From Desulfuromonadales bacterium (lineage in GTDB: Bacteria > Desulfobacterota > Desulfuromonadia > Geobacterales > Pseudopelobacteraceae): a DNA stretch of 47,155 nucleotides. The notes below the pieces were generated by a model, which saw only the letters and a program-made list of their open reading frames with translations, searched no databases and was not told the origin of the DNA. The position numbers and the translations under genes are program-made. Shown here piece by piece: positions 25,360-33,881 of this stretch; within the stretch, counting starts at the first letter, position 1, and each line of letters starts with the position of its first letter. Location: positions 1 to 47,155 of the forward strand of contig JACAAY010000033.1 of the NCBI GenBank assembly GCA_013377095.1, given 5' to 3'.

Positions 25360-26127
25360 ATGAAAAAAATAGCTATCAAAACAAGCTGTACAGGGACAAG
25401 GGAATGGTCAGATGTTAGCCACAATATTGGATCAGGTTGCTCTCATGCTTGCCTGTACTGTTATGCAGCATCATATGCTCTATCGAAAGGTTACATTAAA
25501 ACTCGTGCTGAGTGGCTAAATGAAAAGCTGACTCCCCGTAACATACCCACTAAAGCTGGTGTGATAATGTTTCCCACTGCACACGACATTTCATCCTATT
25601 ATCTTGATTCTTCACTGGATGCAATCGAGCAAATGTTGGTTGCCGGTAGAGATGTTGTAATTGTCACCAAAGCACACTTGGAATGTATCAAAGCCATATG
25701 TGCTAAATTCACTGACTATCAGGACAAGATAATACTGCGGATCACTATTGGCAGCATGGATGAAAAAATATGCTCTTTCTGGGAACCAGGAGCACCAAAA
25801 CCATCTGAGAGGTTGGATGCTTTAAGGTATGCCTATGATCAAGGGTATACGACAAGCGTTAGCATGGAACCAATTTTGCTAGGTGTCAGAGATGCCATTG
25901 TTACATATGAACAGGTAGAGCCATACGTTACCGAAAAGATTTGGATTGGTAAGATGAACAGTCCAGATACTCGGGTTGATATGACTGTTGCTGAGAATTG
26001 TAGGCGGGTAGCCAACATCAAAGTATGCCAGTCAGATAAAGAGATCTTTAAGCTCTACGAATGGCTAGAGGACCATGACAAGGTGGAGTGGAAAGACTCT
26101 ATCAAAAAAATAGTTGGCTTGGAATGA
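25360..26127 (+). CDS. Radical SAM protein of the mobile element
   Basis: A 255-residue protein with the Cx3Cx2C [4Fe-4S] motif in GSGCSHACLYCYA (residues ~22-34). Conserved-looking strands follow: GVIMFPTAHDIS, DVVIVTKAH, IILRITIGSMDE and VSMEPIL, consistent with a radical SAM partial TIM barrel similar to spore-photoproduct-lyase or phage-type members. Its substrate cannot be predicted. ATG 25360 is preferred because GAGG lies about nine bases upstream; ATG 25342 has no ribosome site. It has no adjacent maturation partner. A terminator-like hairpin separates it from the polymerase-like gene. Confidence 0.8.
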   Translation: MKKIAIKTSCTGTREWSDVSHNIGSGCSHACLYCYAASYALSKGYIKTRAEWLNEKLTPRNIPTKAGVIMFPTAHDISSYYLDSSLDAIEQMLVAGRDVVIVTKAHLECIKAICAKFTDYQDKIILRITIGSMDEKICSFWEPGAPKPSERLDALRYAYDQGYTTSVSMEPILLGVRDAIVTYEQVEPYVTEKIWIGKMNSPDTRVDMTVAENCRRVANIKVCQSDKEIFKLYEWLEDHDKVEWKDSIKKIVGLE

Positions 26128-26133
26128 TAGTGA

Positions 26134-26159
26134 AAGCCCTGTGATTGCTCACAGGGCTT
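26134..26159. terminator. Hairpin between radical SAM and polymerase-like genes
   Basis: AAGCCCTGTGA and TCACAGGGCTT form a perfect 11-base-pair stem with loop TTGC, followed by TAATTCTTT. It ends 25 bases before the next start codon. Confidence 0.65.
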
Positions 26160-26183
26160 AATTCTTTATGGGAGTGATAGTTT

Positions 26184-27896
26184 ATGTACGAAATCTATTC
26201 TGCATATAGAAATTCCAGAATCGTAAACCATAATCGCTGGAGCATAGCGAAAGAAGTCAACAAGCTGGTAGATATTCTGGTAGCTGGCATGCAATCTGAG
26301 CTTTCAATTAAAAAATCATCTGGCTACAAGTACAATATGAAGACGTTGATAATGGAGCTATATCATTCACATTTAACTGACAAAGATCAATATATTGCGT
26401 ACTTTAGAACCAAGAACAAGTATGATTTTAAAATCGGTCTTATCAAAGGTATTAGTGAAAACCGATACAACAAAAACCCACATATATCATATACATTCTT
26501 TGTGGGCTGCGTTGACTATCTGGCAAGTAAAGGTCATATCGAAAACAATCCAGGTGGTCAATTTAGAGATGACGAAGGTAGTGCATATGGATATTTGTCA
26601 AGGATGAAGGCCAATGAATCACTTATCTCTTTATGGAAAGAATACAATTTTAACCCTGATATGATTACAGTGTTTAAGCCTGCTGAGACTATTATACTGA
26701 GAGGTAAAGAAGAGAATGTGACATATCTCTTCAAAGACAACGAGGTTACTAAGAAAATTAAGCCACTGATTGATTATCTAGATAAACCCAGAATTGTTAA
26801 TATGAGAAAAGGAATTGAGCGATACAACCGATTACTTGAAAGAACACATATAGATGTTGATGTTGATTGTATGTCCCAGTCAGATAAGGATACAATTCTT
26901 GATCGCCTATTACATGCTAAAGATAAAACCAAGTACACTATCAATCTTGGAGCTAAGCAGGTCTACAGAGTGTTCAACAATGGTAGCTTCAAAGAAGGTG
27001 GCCGGTTCTATGGAGCATGGTGGATTGGATGTCCAAGTATAGTCAGGAAATACATAACAATAAATGGTGAACCAACAGCTGAGATAGACTATTCAGGAAT
27101 ACATATTCATTTACTATATGCACTTAAAGGGCTTAACTTTCCAGAGCTTAAAACTGATGCATACGAATTAATTGATAACGATCCAGATAGAGAGCTGAAC
27201 AAACTTATCCTGCTAACAGCCTTAAATGTAAATACTAATCAAAGTACAGCTAAAGCTGTATTTAAAGAAGCAAGAGATAATAAGACTAAGCATAAATACA
27301 AGCTTAAAAAACATAAGCAGGTCGATGACAAGCTAGAACTGCTGAAACAAAAGCATGATCAAATAAAAGAATATATAGCTCAAGGATATGGTAGCATTCT
27401 ACAATATCATGATTCTAAAGTAATAGAATCATTAATTGAGCATTATTCAAAACAAGATATACCAATACTGACTATACACGATTCAGTTATATGTCAGGCA
27501 AAATATAAGGATTTTGTCTATGACAAAATGAAGAGATTGTATACTGATTACATTAACTCAGCACTAAAGTGTAATACAATATATGAATCTATACACCCAC
27601 AAGCTAGGCACTCATTACAGCAATATCAAAAAGCATATAGTGCTTATAGCGCAACCCTAATACCTGAGCTGAACCCTGTACTAGCCCAACAAATTAACCA
27701 TGCTGGTAAGATGCCAGTTGTAGAATATCCGGTTATTAAAATTAAAGCTAAAACAATAAATGCTAACTGCTCTAATGTATGTCATCATGCTAAACGATTA
27801 GCTAAGATAAAGGCTGGTAACAGGATATTCCTTGGTAAGATCAAGATAGAGCATAAGGTATTAGATAATATAACATCACTCAGTATAATACAGTAA
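26184..27896 (+). CDS. Palm-domain protein resembling family A DNA polymerases
   Basis: A 570-residue protein. After a helical N-terminal half (residues ~1-255), GGRFYGAWW precedes ITINGEPTAEIDYSGIHIHL (~290-309), which resembles polymerase motif A (DYSQIELR). The helix RELNKLILLTALNVNTNQST may correspond to the O-helix region. SILQYHDSKVIESLIEHY and IPILTIHDSVICQ (~430) correspond to the ER/palm helix and motif C (HDE). Both expected catalytic aspartates are present. No exonuclease domain is seen. A likely role is replication of the excised element, but catalysis is inferred from motifs alone. GGGAG lies nine bases before the ATG. The gene is AT-rich with codon use unlike the host flanks. 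Confidence 0.6.
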   Translation: MYEIYSAYRNSRIVNHNRWSIAKEVNKLVDILVAGMQSELSIKKSSGYKYNMKTLIMELYHSHLTDKDQYIAYFRTKNKYDFKIGLIKGISENRYNKNPHISYTFFVGCVDYLASKGHIENNPGGQFRDDEGSAYGYLSRMKANESLISLWKEYNFNPDMITVFKPAETIILRGKEENVTYLFKDNEVTKKIKPLIDYLDKPRIVNMRKGIERYNRLLERTHIDVDVDCMSQSDKDTILDRLLHAKDKTKYTINLGAKQVYRVFNNGSFKEGGRFYGAWWIGCPSIVRKYITINGEPTAEIDYSGIHIHLLYALKGLNFPELKTDAYELIDNDPDRELNKLILLTALNVNTNQSTAKAVFKEARDNKTKHKYKLKKHKQVDDKLELLKQKHDQIKEYIAQGYGSILQYHDSKVIESLIEHYSKQDIPILTIHDSVICQAKYKDFVYDKMKRLYTDYINSALKCNTIYESIHPQARHSLQQYQKAYSAYSATLIPELNPVLAQQINHAGKMPVVEYPVIKIKAKTINANCSNVCHHAKRLAKIKAGNRIFLGKIKIEHKVLDNITSLSIIQ

Positions 27897-27901
27897 CCAA
27901 G

Positions 27902-27937
27902 CTAGTATACTAGTAAGCCCTGCTCTGAGGCAGGGCT
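27902..27937. terminator. Adjacent palindrome and hairpin after the polymerase-like gene
   Basis: CTAGTATACTAG (27902-27913) is a perfect palindrome. It is followed by AGCCCTGC/GCAGGGCT (27916-27937), an eight-base-pair stem without a T-run. This may be a terminator or a protein-binding site. Confidence 0.45.
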
Positions 27938-28364
27938 AGTCCACTCAGCACTCTCCAGCCACAGTCCAGACTCAGCACAGACAACTCAGACACTACTCCT
28001 CATTACTGGAACAGATCGGCCGTAACCACTTGATTTAGCGAGGAACACATGTGTCAAAATTGTGATTTCGGAACTCTGGCGTAATCGTTCAGAGCGACCG
28101 CTTGCATCATTTCGACAGAAAAAGTGGGTATCGTCAATTGCATTTTATATTGTTTTTCAAGCAGTTAGATCTTGCCTGAACGAACACTCGATTTGAAGGC
28201 TCAGCAAGGCCAGGGCAGCCTTGAGTATTGACTGAATGCTGAAATCACGTTACAGAGCAAATTTGAGAGCCGTGATCAATATTCATGATGTAAATTTAAC
28301 GTAAGCCGCCTTTACCCGAAAGACAGACTCAGGATATCTGGATAAAATATAGTGAAAGCAGCAT
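27938..28364. other. Gene-free stretch with less AT-rich composition
   Basis: No supportable gene is seen. The segment ~28010-28250 is less AT-rich than the genes on either side and contains short inverted repeats such as CTCTG/CAGAG around 28073-28095. It may be debris from another element or the regulatory region of the following cargo. Confidence 0.4.
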
Positions 28365-28568
28365 ATGAATGATAGTTCCATATCAGCCATCACCACGAGA
28401 AACCCTGTAAACCGTAATGCCCCAAACGTTAGCTCTTCGCAACACATTAAATTACTTCATATTATTAGGGAATCATGCTATGTTTATAAGATTTTGAACA
28501 TACCTCCTCAAGAACTTCACATGACTAAGACTGATCTTGTTGAAAGAATGCAAACCAAAATTTGTTAA
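28365..28568 (+). CDS. Possible small protein, 67 aa
   Basis: A short frame starting MNDSSISAITTRNPVNRN, with a weak ribosome site (GAAAG) upstream. No motif is recognised. It precedes the nuclease-like gene by 119 bases. It may not be a real gene. Confidence 0.25.
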   Translation: MNDSSISAITTRNPVNRNAPNVSSSQHIKLLHIIRESCYVYKILNIPPQELHMTKTDLVERMQTKIC

Positions 28569-28687
28569 CTATTCACCTGCAGAAATAACTGCTCACAGAG
28601 CAGATATGGACGCTTAATAAATGGTTTCATTCATGTAGCTTGTCTCGTTGTCCAATTACGCTTTTGGTCTGATATGGAGGTCTAAAA

Positions 28688-29683
28688 GTGCTAGAAAAAC
28701 ATTTTGAAAATGTATTACATCGATATCCAGAGCTAATTGAAGAAGGTTTAAAATTTGATGGCCGCCAAGTCAGCGTTGGAGGGAAATATGTTGATTTATT
28801 ATTTAAAGATAGATTCGGACAAAAATTAATTGTCGAGTTGAAAAAAGGAACAATTAAGCGGGAACATGTTGCACAGCTATTAGATTATGAAGGCTATTTT
28901 GTTTCAACTGATAATCCAAATGTCCGTGTGATGCTAATAGGAAACCGAGTTCCTCCTAACTTGAGGAACTCACTTGATCACCATGGCTTTGAATGGAAAG
29001 AAATTCCTATCCCAGAATTAATTGCTTATTTGGTAAATAAAAATGACGTTGAGCTATTAGGTCAGTTCAAAGAAAAAGATAAACAGGAAGAAATAGTTGC
29101 TGTAGATAAAAATAATATATCAAACAAAACCGAAACGCAAGGCAGCATAAGTATCTTATCTGATATTATGAAGAGAAAATATACATATCTTATCCGAGAA
29201 AGAACTAATACTGTTTACAGGCAGAACAATCAACAATTAAATGGTGCAGGTGTTGATTACACATTATCAAGGCATTCATGGACTGATGGTATAGTAACGA
29301 AAAAAGCTATTATATATTTCTCACGTGCTTCTAAAAATATAGTTGTCATCCCTGCAGTAATAGTTGACAAACACATATTTAATCCATTTTTTCAGAAAAC
29401 CTCAAGCGGATATTGTCTTAGAGATAAATTTAAAACATTTGATATTGATCACAAAAATGGAATGGGTAGAATTGACTTAATATTTATTATTGAGCAAGAC
29501 GAACTACAGGTCTCCCTCAAACCTCCAGGGCGAAGTCAAAAGCTAATACCATTAATATCATTACCTAAACGATACTGGCTTGAAGTAGATTTACGTGAAA
29601 GAGACCCAGTAACGTGTCTTATCGATACGATTAATATCCGATGTAATGAGCTTTCAGCAGGTGAAGGAGTATTGACGATATAG
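28688..29683 (+). CDS. NucS/DUF91-like PD-(D/E)xK nuclease, 331 aa
   Basis: Residues ~1-115 resemble the NucS/DUF91 nuclease domain: VSVGGKYVDLLFKDRFGQKL then IVELKKGTIKREHVAQLLDY supplies the D...ExK catalytic set, and NVRVMLIGN follows. A linker (~120-160) leads to a C-terminal domain (~165-325) that I do not recognise, with YTYLIRERTNTVYRQNN and SRHSWTDGIVTKKAIIYF. GGAGG precedes the GTG start. It is AT-rich and lies in the cargo segment beside a HEPN-like gene. A role in cutting mismatched or foreign DNA is plausible but inferred. Confidence 0.7.
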   Translation: MLEKHFENVLHRYPELIEEGLKFDGRQVSVGGKYVDLLFKDRFGQKLIVELKKGTIKREHVAQLLDYEGYFVSTDNPNVRVMLIGNRVPPNLRNSLDHHGFEWKEIPIPELIAYLVNKNDVELLGQFKEKDKQEEIVAVDKNNISNKTETQGSISILSDIMKRKYTYLIRERTNTVYRQNNQQLNGAGVDYTLSRHSWTDGIVTKKAIIYFSRASKNIVVIPAVIVDKHIFNPFFQKTSSGYCLRDKFKTFDIDHKNGMGRIDLIFIIEQDELQVSLKPPGRSQKLIPLISLPKRYWLEVDLRERDPVTCLIDTINIRCNELSAGEGVLTI

Positions 29684-29918
29684 ATTAAAAACCCATATCT
29701 ATAAATTTTAGAACGTAATTAAATAATGTTTGTAATTATAATATATGATAGTAACACTAAATAGACGATGTAATTCATATGCCCAACATACTAGAGCTAA
29801 CAGCTCGATATCTAATGGCCCATATATCAAGCAATAAAAAGTACTTATAAAAAGTGCTTTACTATAAAGTTACTGTCAGTCAAATACACTTGCATTAAAT
29901 TGAGTGGAGAATTTAATT

Positions 29919-30224
29919 GTGGACACGAAACTACGAGATTCAATGGTTAACTTTCAATATTTAGAATTCACACTGCGTGTAGCTGTCAAGCAGTTTGAAT
30001 TACTAATTCAAAATACAGTCACTGGATATATGAAGTATCCTGTTGAGGGTAAACATCTTGATAGGATGGCATTAGGTAAGTTATTAGAACAATATGCAAA
30101 GTATACTGGAAATAAACAATTTAAAGTGATGGCTGATAAAATCATTGAGAGCAGAAACAAATTAGCACATGCACTTTATATGAAAAAAGAATTGTCTGAT
30201 AACAGTACTGAAATTGAAATCTGA
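29919..30224 (+). CDS. HEPN-like small protein, 101 aa
   Basis: A small, helical protein. Near its C-terminus KIIESRNKLAHALY contains R-x4-H preceded by a helix, the arrangement of HEPN domains, many of which are metal-independent RNases or toxin-system components (family knowledge). The N-terminal helix (FQYLEFTLRVAVKQFELL) also fits. GTG 29919 is preferred because GGAG lies nine bases upstream; a GTG at 29904 overlaps the ribosome site. The preceding 235 bases hold no gene. Its 3' end overlaps the frame of a TPR-like fragment. Nuclease activity is inference only. Confidence 0.55.
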   Translation: MDTKLRDSMVNFQYLEFTLRVAVKQFELLIQNTVTGYMKYPVEGKHLDRMALGKLLEQYAKYTGNKQFKVMADKIIESRNKLAHALYMKKELSDNSTEIEI

Positions 30225-30459
30225 AAGTTCAGACTTGTCTGAAATTTATGCTTACATAGCAAATATTTATCTAATGATGGATGACAGGAGCAATGCTATT
30301 ATTTACTTCAAGAAATGCCTGGCCGATATAGATAGACAGATAAATCATTATTCTACTAATAGATCTTTTGATAGCGTTGATTACAACCGGATTATAGATA
30401 ATCTTAACATTGACAAGGCTCAGGTGCTTGATCATTTAAAGAGACGGGTATTGAAATAA
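30214..30459 (+). pseudogene. TPR-like fragment
   Basis: The frame reads SDLSEIYAYIANIYLMMDDR then SNAIIYFKKCL, like one TPR unit, and ends with a charged helix. It resembles the C-terminal ~80 residues of the secreted TPR protein encoded next (LAELYVNIGDNHSAVIMYNN). It has no ribosome site and overlaps the end of the HEPN-like gene. It is probably the tail of a lost paralogue. Confidence 0.4.
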
Positions 30460-30566
30460 CTGACTTATAATATCTTTTTTTAGTTAAATTTTAAATGACT
30501 CATCCAGATCAGAATACATATCAAAAGATGAAAATCATTTAAACACGGTCTCACCCCTGAGGGTTT

Positions 30567-32162
30567 ATGATGTTGATACAAACTTTACTTATAACTATAT
30601 GCTTAGCTTTACATACTTTGTCAGCCTTTGCTGAAGTAAAAACATTCACTAAGGAATATACATATGAGGCCAGCGAGCTTGATAGTAAGGTCACCAGTAG
30701 AATTAATGCCACGGAGCAGGTTAAGAGATTGCTGCTGGAAGAGCTTGGTGTATTCTTGGTTAGTCACACAGAGGTGGTAAATTCTCAACTGACTAAGGAC
30801 CAAATAACGTCTATTACTGCTGGTATAGTGTCTGCTGTAGTATTGGATGAAAAGTGGGATGGCCATAAGTATTGGCTTAAAGCTAAGGTAGATGCTGATC
30901 CTTCTGTTGTTCAGAAAACAATAGATATTATTAGTGCTGACTCAAAAAACAAAGCAGGCCTGGAAGCTGCTCAGAAACGAATAGTGACTCTTACCAAAGA
31001 GCTTGATGCTGTCAAAAACGATCTTGGAAGCACTCAAAAGGATAAACAGATTAAATATAACAATATTGTTGATCGCATTAAATTATCTGACATGATGCAG
31101 GAATATTATAGACTTAGAAATAATGGTACTGCGGAAAATATTCTTATTGATTATTTGTCTAAGATGATAAGTATTGACAATAAGTTCATTGATGCCTTTA
31201 GAGAAAGAGCTAATGTTTATAAATCACTTAAAAAATATTCTGAATATGAGTCTGATCTTATCAGTATTATTTCACTTGCTAGCAATGATTGTGATTCTTA
31301 TAAAGAACTGGCAGACATCAATTTAACTAAAAAGAACTATGCTAAGTTTATTGAGTATGAATATAAATCCATTATTTGCGATAAGTATCTTATTAGCAAA
31401 CCTACAAAAACATCTAAAAGTACTTATGATATAATAGTTAAGAAATATCCAAATGATTTTAGGATATATTTGATTAGAGGATACTACAGTTTATGTGCGA
31501 TAGTCTATGGGCAAAAAAACAGTAAGCTAGATGCTATCAGTGATATCAACAAATCATTAAAAATAAAGAAAGATCAGCCCATAGCCTATTACTTACTTGC
31601 AAATTTGGTTGAATATCAAGCTAATTATATAGGTAGAGCGAAAGACATAAAATCAGTAAATCAAATTATAAACTATTGCACCATTGGCCTGATGTATAGT
31701 CCTACACCAATAATTGAGATATCATTATTGTCAATGCGTGCGAATTACGGACGTTCAATTATGAGTTGTGGCCAAATAGCGAATGATTTAGGTCGCATTA
31801 TTGATATTGACCCAAATTACTCTCCATATTATCAAAAGATGGCTTTGCATAAGATAGATTGCGAAGAGTACAATCAGGCGATTTATTATTATAAAAAGGC
31901 TATAGAGTATGAAACAAATGTTGGAGGCCTAGAGGCATTATATAATAGTCTTGCTGAGTTGTATGTAAATATTGGCGATAACCACTCTGCAGTTATAATG
32001 TATAATAATATAATTGATATTCTTAACAAACGTATTGAAGGGTACATATCATTTCTCAATGATAATCAATCTGGAGATATGTTAATCAAAGAGTTCATGT
32101 CCGAAAAACAGCTTCGAATTGAAGAAATAAAAGACAAGATTCGTTCGATATCTTCTGAATGA
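30567..32162 (+). CDS. Secreted TPR-repeat protein, 531 aa
   Basis: The signal peptide is residues ~1-22, MMLIQTLLITICLALHTLSA-FA. A small alpha/beta domain follows (~25-110, EVKTFTKEYTYEASELDSKV) containing VSAVVLDEKWDGHKYWLKAK, reminiscent of LPP20/FlgO-like periplasmic domains. A coiled coil (~130-160) then leads into TPR-like helix pairs to the C-terminus, including AYYLLANLVEYQANYIGRAK, YYQKMALHKIDCEEYNQAIY and LAELYVNIGDNHSAVIMYNN. GAGGG lies six bases before the ATG. The gene is strongly AT-rich. It is likely a periplasmic or surface scaffold; function is unknown. Confidence 0.72.
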   Translation: MMLIQTLLITICLALHTLSAFAEVKTFTKEYTYEASELDSKVTSRINATEQVKRLLLEELGVFLVSHTEVVNSQLTKDQITSITAGIVSAVVLDEKWDGHKYWLKAKVDADPSVVQKTIDIISADSKNKAGLEAAQKRIVTLTKELDAVKNDLGSTQKDKQIKYNNIVDRIKLSDMMQEYYRLRNNGTAENILIDYLSKMISIDNKFIDAFRERANVYKSLKKYSEYESDLISIISLASNDCDSYKELADINLTKKNYAKFIEYEYKSIICDKYLISKPTKTSKSTYDIIVKKYPNDFRIYLIRGYYSLCAIVYGQKNSKLDAISDINKSLKIKKDQPIAYYLLANLVEYQANYIGRAKDIKSVNQIINYCTIGLMYSPTPIIEISLLSMRANYGRSIMSCGQIANDLGRIIDIDPNYSPYYQKMALHKIDCEEYNQAIYYYKKAIEYETNVGGLEALYNSLAELYVNIGDNHSAVIMYNNIIDILNKRIEGYISFLNDNQSGDMLIKEFMSEKQLRIEEIKDKIRSISSE

Positions 32163-32302
32163 CTATTAAATTATCTAATGAATACAAAACATCAAGTGTG
32201 ACACAAGCCCATAGGGTATTATAACAGATAGATAGGGGTTGATTTGCATATATTGCAATCCCTAAGTTCATTTTCCATATAAATAAAAATGAATGAACAC
32301 AC

Positions 32303-32334
32303 AAGGCCATGTCCCTAACAAGGGGTGTGGCCTT
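32303..32334 (+). terminator. Intrinsic terminator before ardC
   Basis: AAGGCCA and TGGCCTT pair, with an inner CCC/GGG, and TTTTTT follows on the plus strand. It ends the TPR-protein transcript. Confidence 0.75.
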
Positions 32335-32419
32335 TTTTATTTTTATTGCATCAAAGGCTTCAAGCTCCAGCCAATCGAAGAAGCTGGACAATTAGTAAGC
32401 CACCAGAAGGAGTATATGT

Positions 32420-33271
32420 ATGAACGTCTATGAGGTAATCAACAATCGTATTATGGATCTACTGGAGAATGGAACAATCCCCTGGAGGAAACCATGGAAC
32501 GCCCAGAGCAATTACCCGAAGAACATTGTCAGTATGAAGGAATACAGAGGAATCAATATATTCCTGCTGGCATGTCAACAGTATAGCTCTACGTACTGGC
32601 TTACCTTCAAGCAGTGCCAGGACAAGGGAGGTCACATAATCAAGGGATCAAAGAGCACACCAGTTATATTCTGGAAGTGGCTTGACAAAAGTGATTCCGA
32701 TGATGATACCGGCAAGATACCATTGCTCCGGTATTATTCTGTGTTCAACATTGAACAGACTGAAGGCATCACACACCCACCAGCAGGAGAGGCACATAAT
32801 GTATTTAATCCTATAGCCAGGGCAGAAGAGATCATTGCCAATATGCCACTAAGGCCAGATATCCAATATGGAGGTAACAGAGCTTGCTACAGTCCCACCC
32901 TCGATTACATTAAACTCCCTCATCAACATACCTTCCTATCATCAGAAGAATACTATTCCACATTATTCCATGAGCTTAGTCACGCTACCGGCCACAGTAA
33001 CAGGCTTGCCCGTAAGAGCATACTGGAACCTTCTTACTTTGGATCTCACGAGTATAGCAAAGAGGAACTGGTGGCAGAATGTTCAGCAGCATTCCTTTGT
33101 GGTCATTGCGGTATTGAGAATATTACCATCAACAATAGTGCAGCATATATCCAGGGATGGCTCAAAGCTCTCAAGAATGACAAGACATTGCTCATCCATG
33201 CAGCAGCCCAGGCACAGAAGGCCAGTGACTATATCCTTAATACCTCCAACCAAGAATTCCAGCAAGAATAG
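32420..33271 (+). CDS. ardC: ArdC-like antirestriction protein
   Basis: A 283-residue protein. The N-terminal ssDNA-binding domain (~1-130) begins MNVYEVINNRIMDLLENGTI with the family's PWRKPW and EYRGINIFLL motifs. The C-terminal zincin-like metallopeptidase domain has LFHELSHATGHSNRL with the HExxH zinc site (~190) and a downstream glutamate (KEELVAECSAAFLCGH). ArdC proteins protect incoming DNA from restriction during transfer (family knowledge). AAGGAG lies nine bases before the ATG. Its last codons are duplicated 420 bases downstream. This is the clearest mobility-related gene apart from the recombinases. Confidence 0.88.
   Translation: MNVYEVINNRIMDLLENGTIPWRKPWNAQSNYPKNIVSMKEYRGINIFLLACQQYSSTYWLTFKQCQDKGGHIIKGSKSTPVIFWKWLDKSDSDDDTGKIPLLRYYSVFNIEQTEGITHPPAGEAHNVFNPIARAEEIIANMPLRPDIQYGGNRACYSPTLDYIKLPHQHTFLSSEEYYSTLFHELSHATGHSNRLARKSILEPSYFGSHEYSKEELVAECSAAFLCGHCGIENITINNSAAYIQGWLKALKNDKTLLIHAAAQAQKASDYILNTSNQEFQQE
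33194..33241 (+). repeat. ArdC tail repeat, copy 1 (inside ardC)
   Basis: This 48-base segment of the ardC 3' end recurs at 33613-33660 with one difference (47 of 48 identical). Confidence 0.9.
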
Positions 33272-33612
33272 CCAATCTTTGTAGTCATCTAGCTAATAAC
33301 AAGATAAGAGCCGCCAAGATGATGAACAGATAATATTGTTTAACAAGCTCAATATTATGTGCTCCAGCAATAATAATTATTATAAAACATAACCATTTAA
33401 AGCAATTAGTCATTAAACTGGGTTTATAATTAGTTCTATGCAGTTTCATGTCTGTTGTCCATGAAGTTATTCAACAATATTAGTCATATATACAACATTG
33501 AGATAAAGGCCGAGCCAATAGAGATTATTTCATTATCGTCATTTAGTGGAGGTAAAATGGTGATCTAGATCACACCAATTACTCAAACTATACTCTTATC
33601 AGGATTCAATTG

Positions 33613-33687
33613 ATCCATGCAGCAGCCCAGGCACAGAAGGCCAGTGACTATATCCTCAATGTTAAGCCAGACAACCACGAGGAATAG
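33613..33687 (+). pseudogene. Orphan second ArdC C-terminal tail
   Basis: Repeat copy 2 reads IHAAAQAQKASDYILN in frame, then a different end, VKPDNHEE, and a stop at 33685-33687. It has no start or upstream domain, so it is the remnant of a second ardC allele or a recombination scar. The 340 bases before it (33272-33612) contain no gene. Confidence 0.75.
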
Positions 33688-33689
33688 CC

Positions 33690-33881
33690 TTACTCGCTGT
33701 CCTTGAAGAAGTATATCAAGGGCTTAATGGCTAGGAGGCAGGCTACCAGTATCAGCACAATCGCATATTGCTTAACAATATCTGATAGGTACGCTCCCAC
33801 AATCATTCCAAATAGAACTGCGCTCCATTTGACTAAAGCTATATCAGTCCACTTCCATAATCTTGTACGAATCCATTTCAT
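33690..33881 (-). CDS. Small membrane protein, 63 aa
   Basis: The protein starts MKWIRTRLWKWTDIALVKW, basic and Trp-rich, followed by two hydrophobic segments (residues ~21-35 and ~40-58, QYAIVLILVACLLAIKPLIY). GAGGG lies about nine bases before ATG 33881. It is on the strand opposite to its neighbours. Size and topology fit small phage or plasmid membrane proteins; function is unknown. Confidence 0.5.
   Translation of the reverse strand: MKWIRTRLWKWTDIALVKWSAVLFGMIVGAYLSDIVKQYAIVLILVACLLAIKPLIYFFKDSE

Noticed and set aside
22770..29918. CRISPR array in the AT-rich non-coding parts of the element
   Set aside because: I looked for regularly spaced direct repeats of 25-40 bases and found none. 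The only clear internal direct repeat is the ArdC tail pair.
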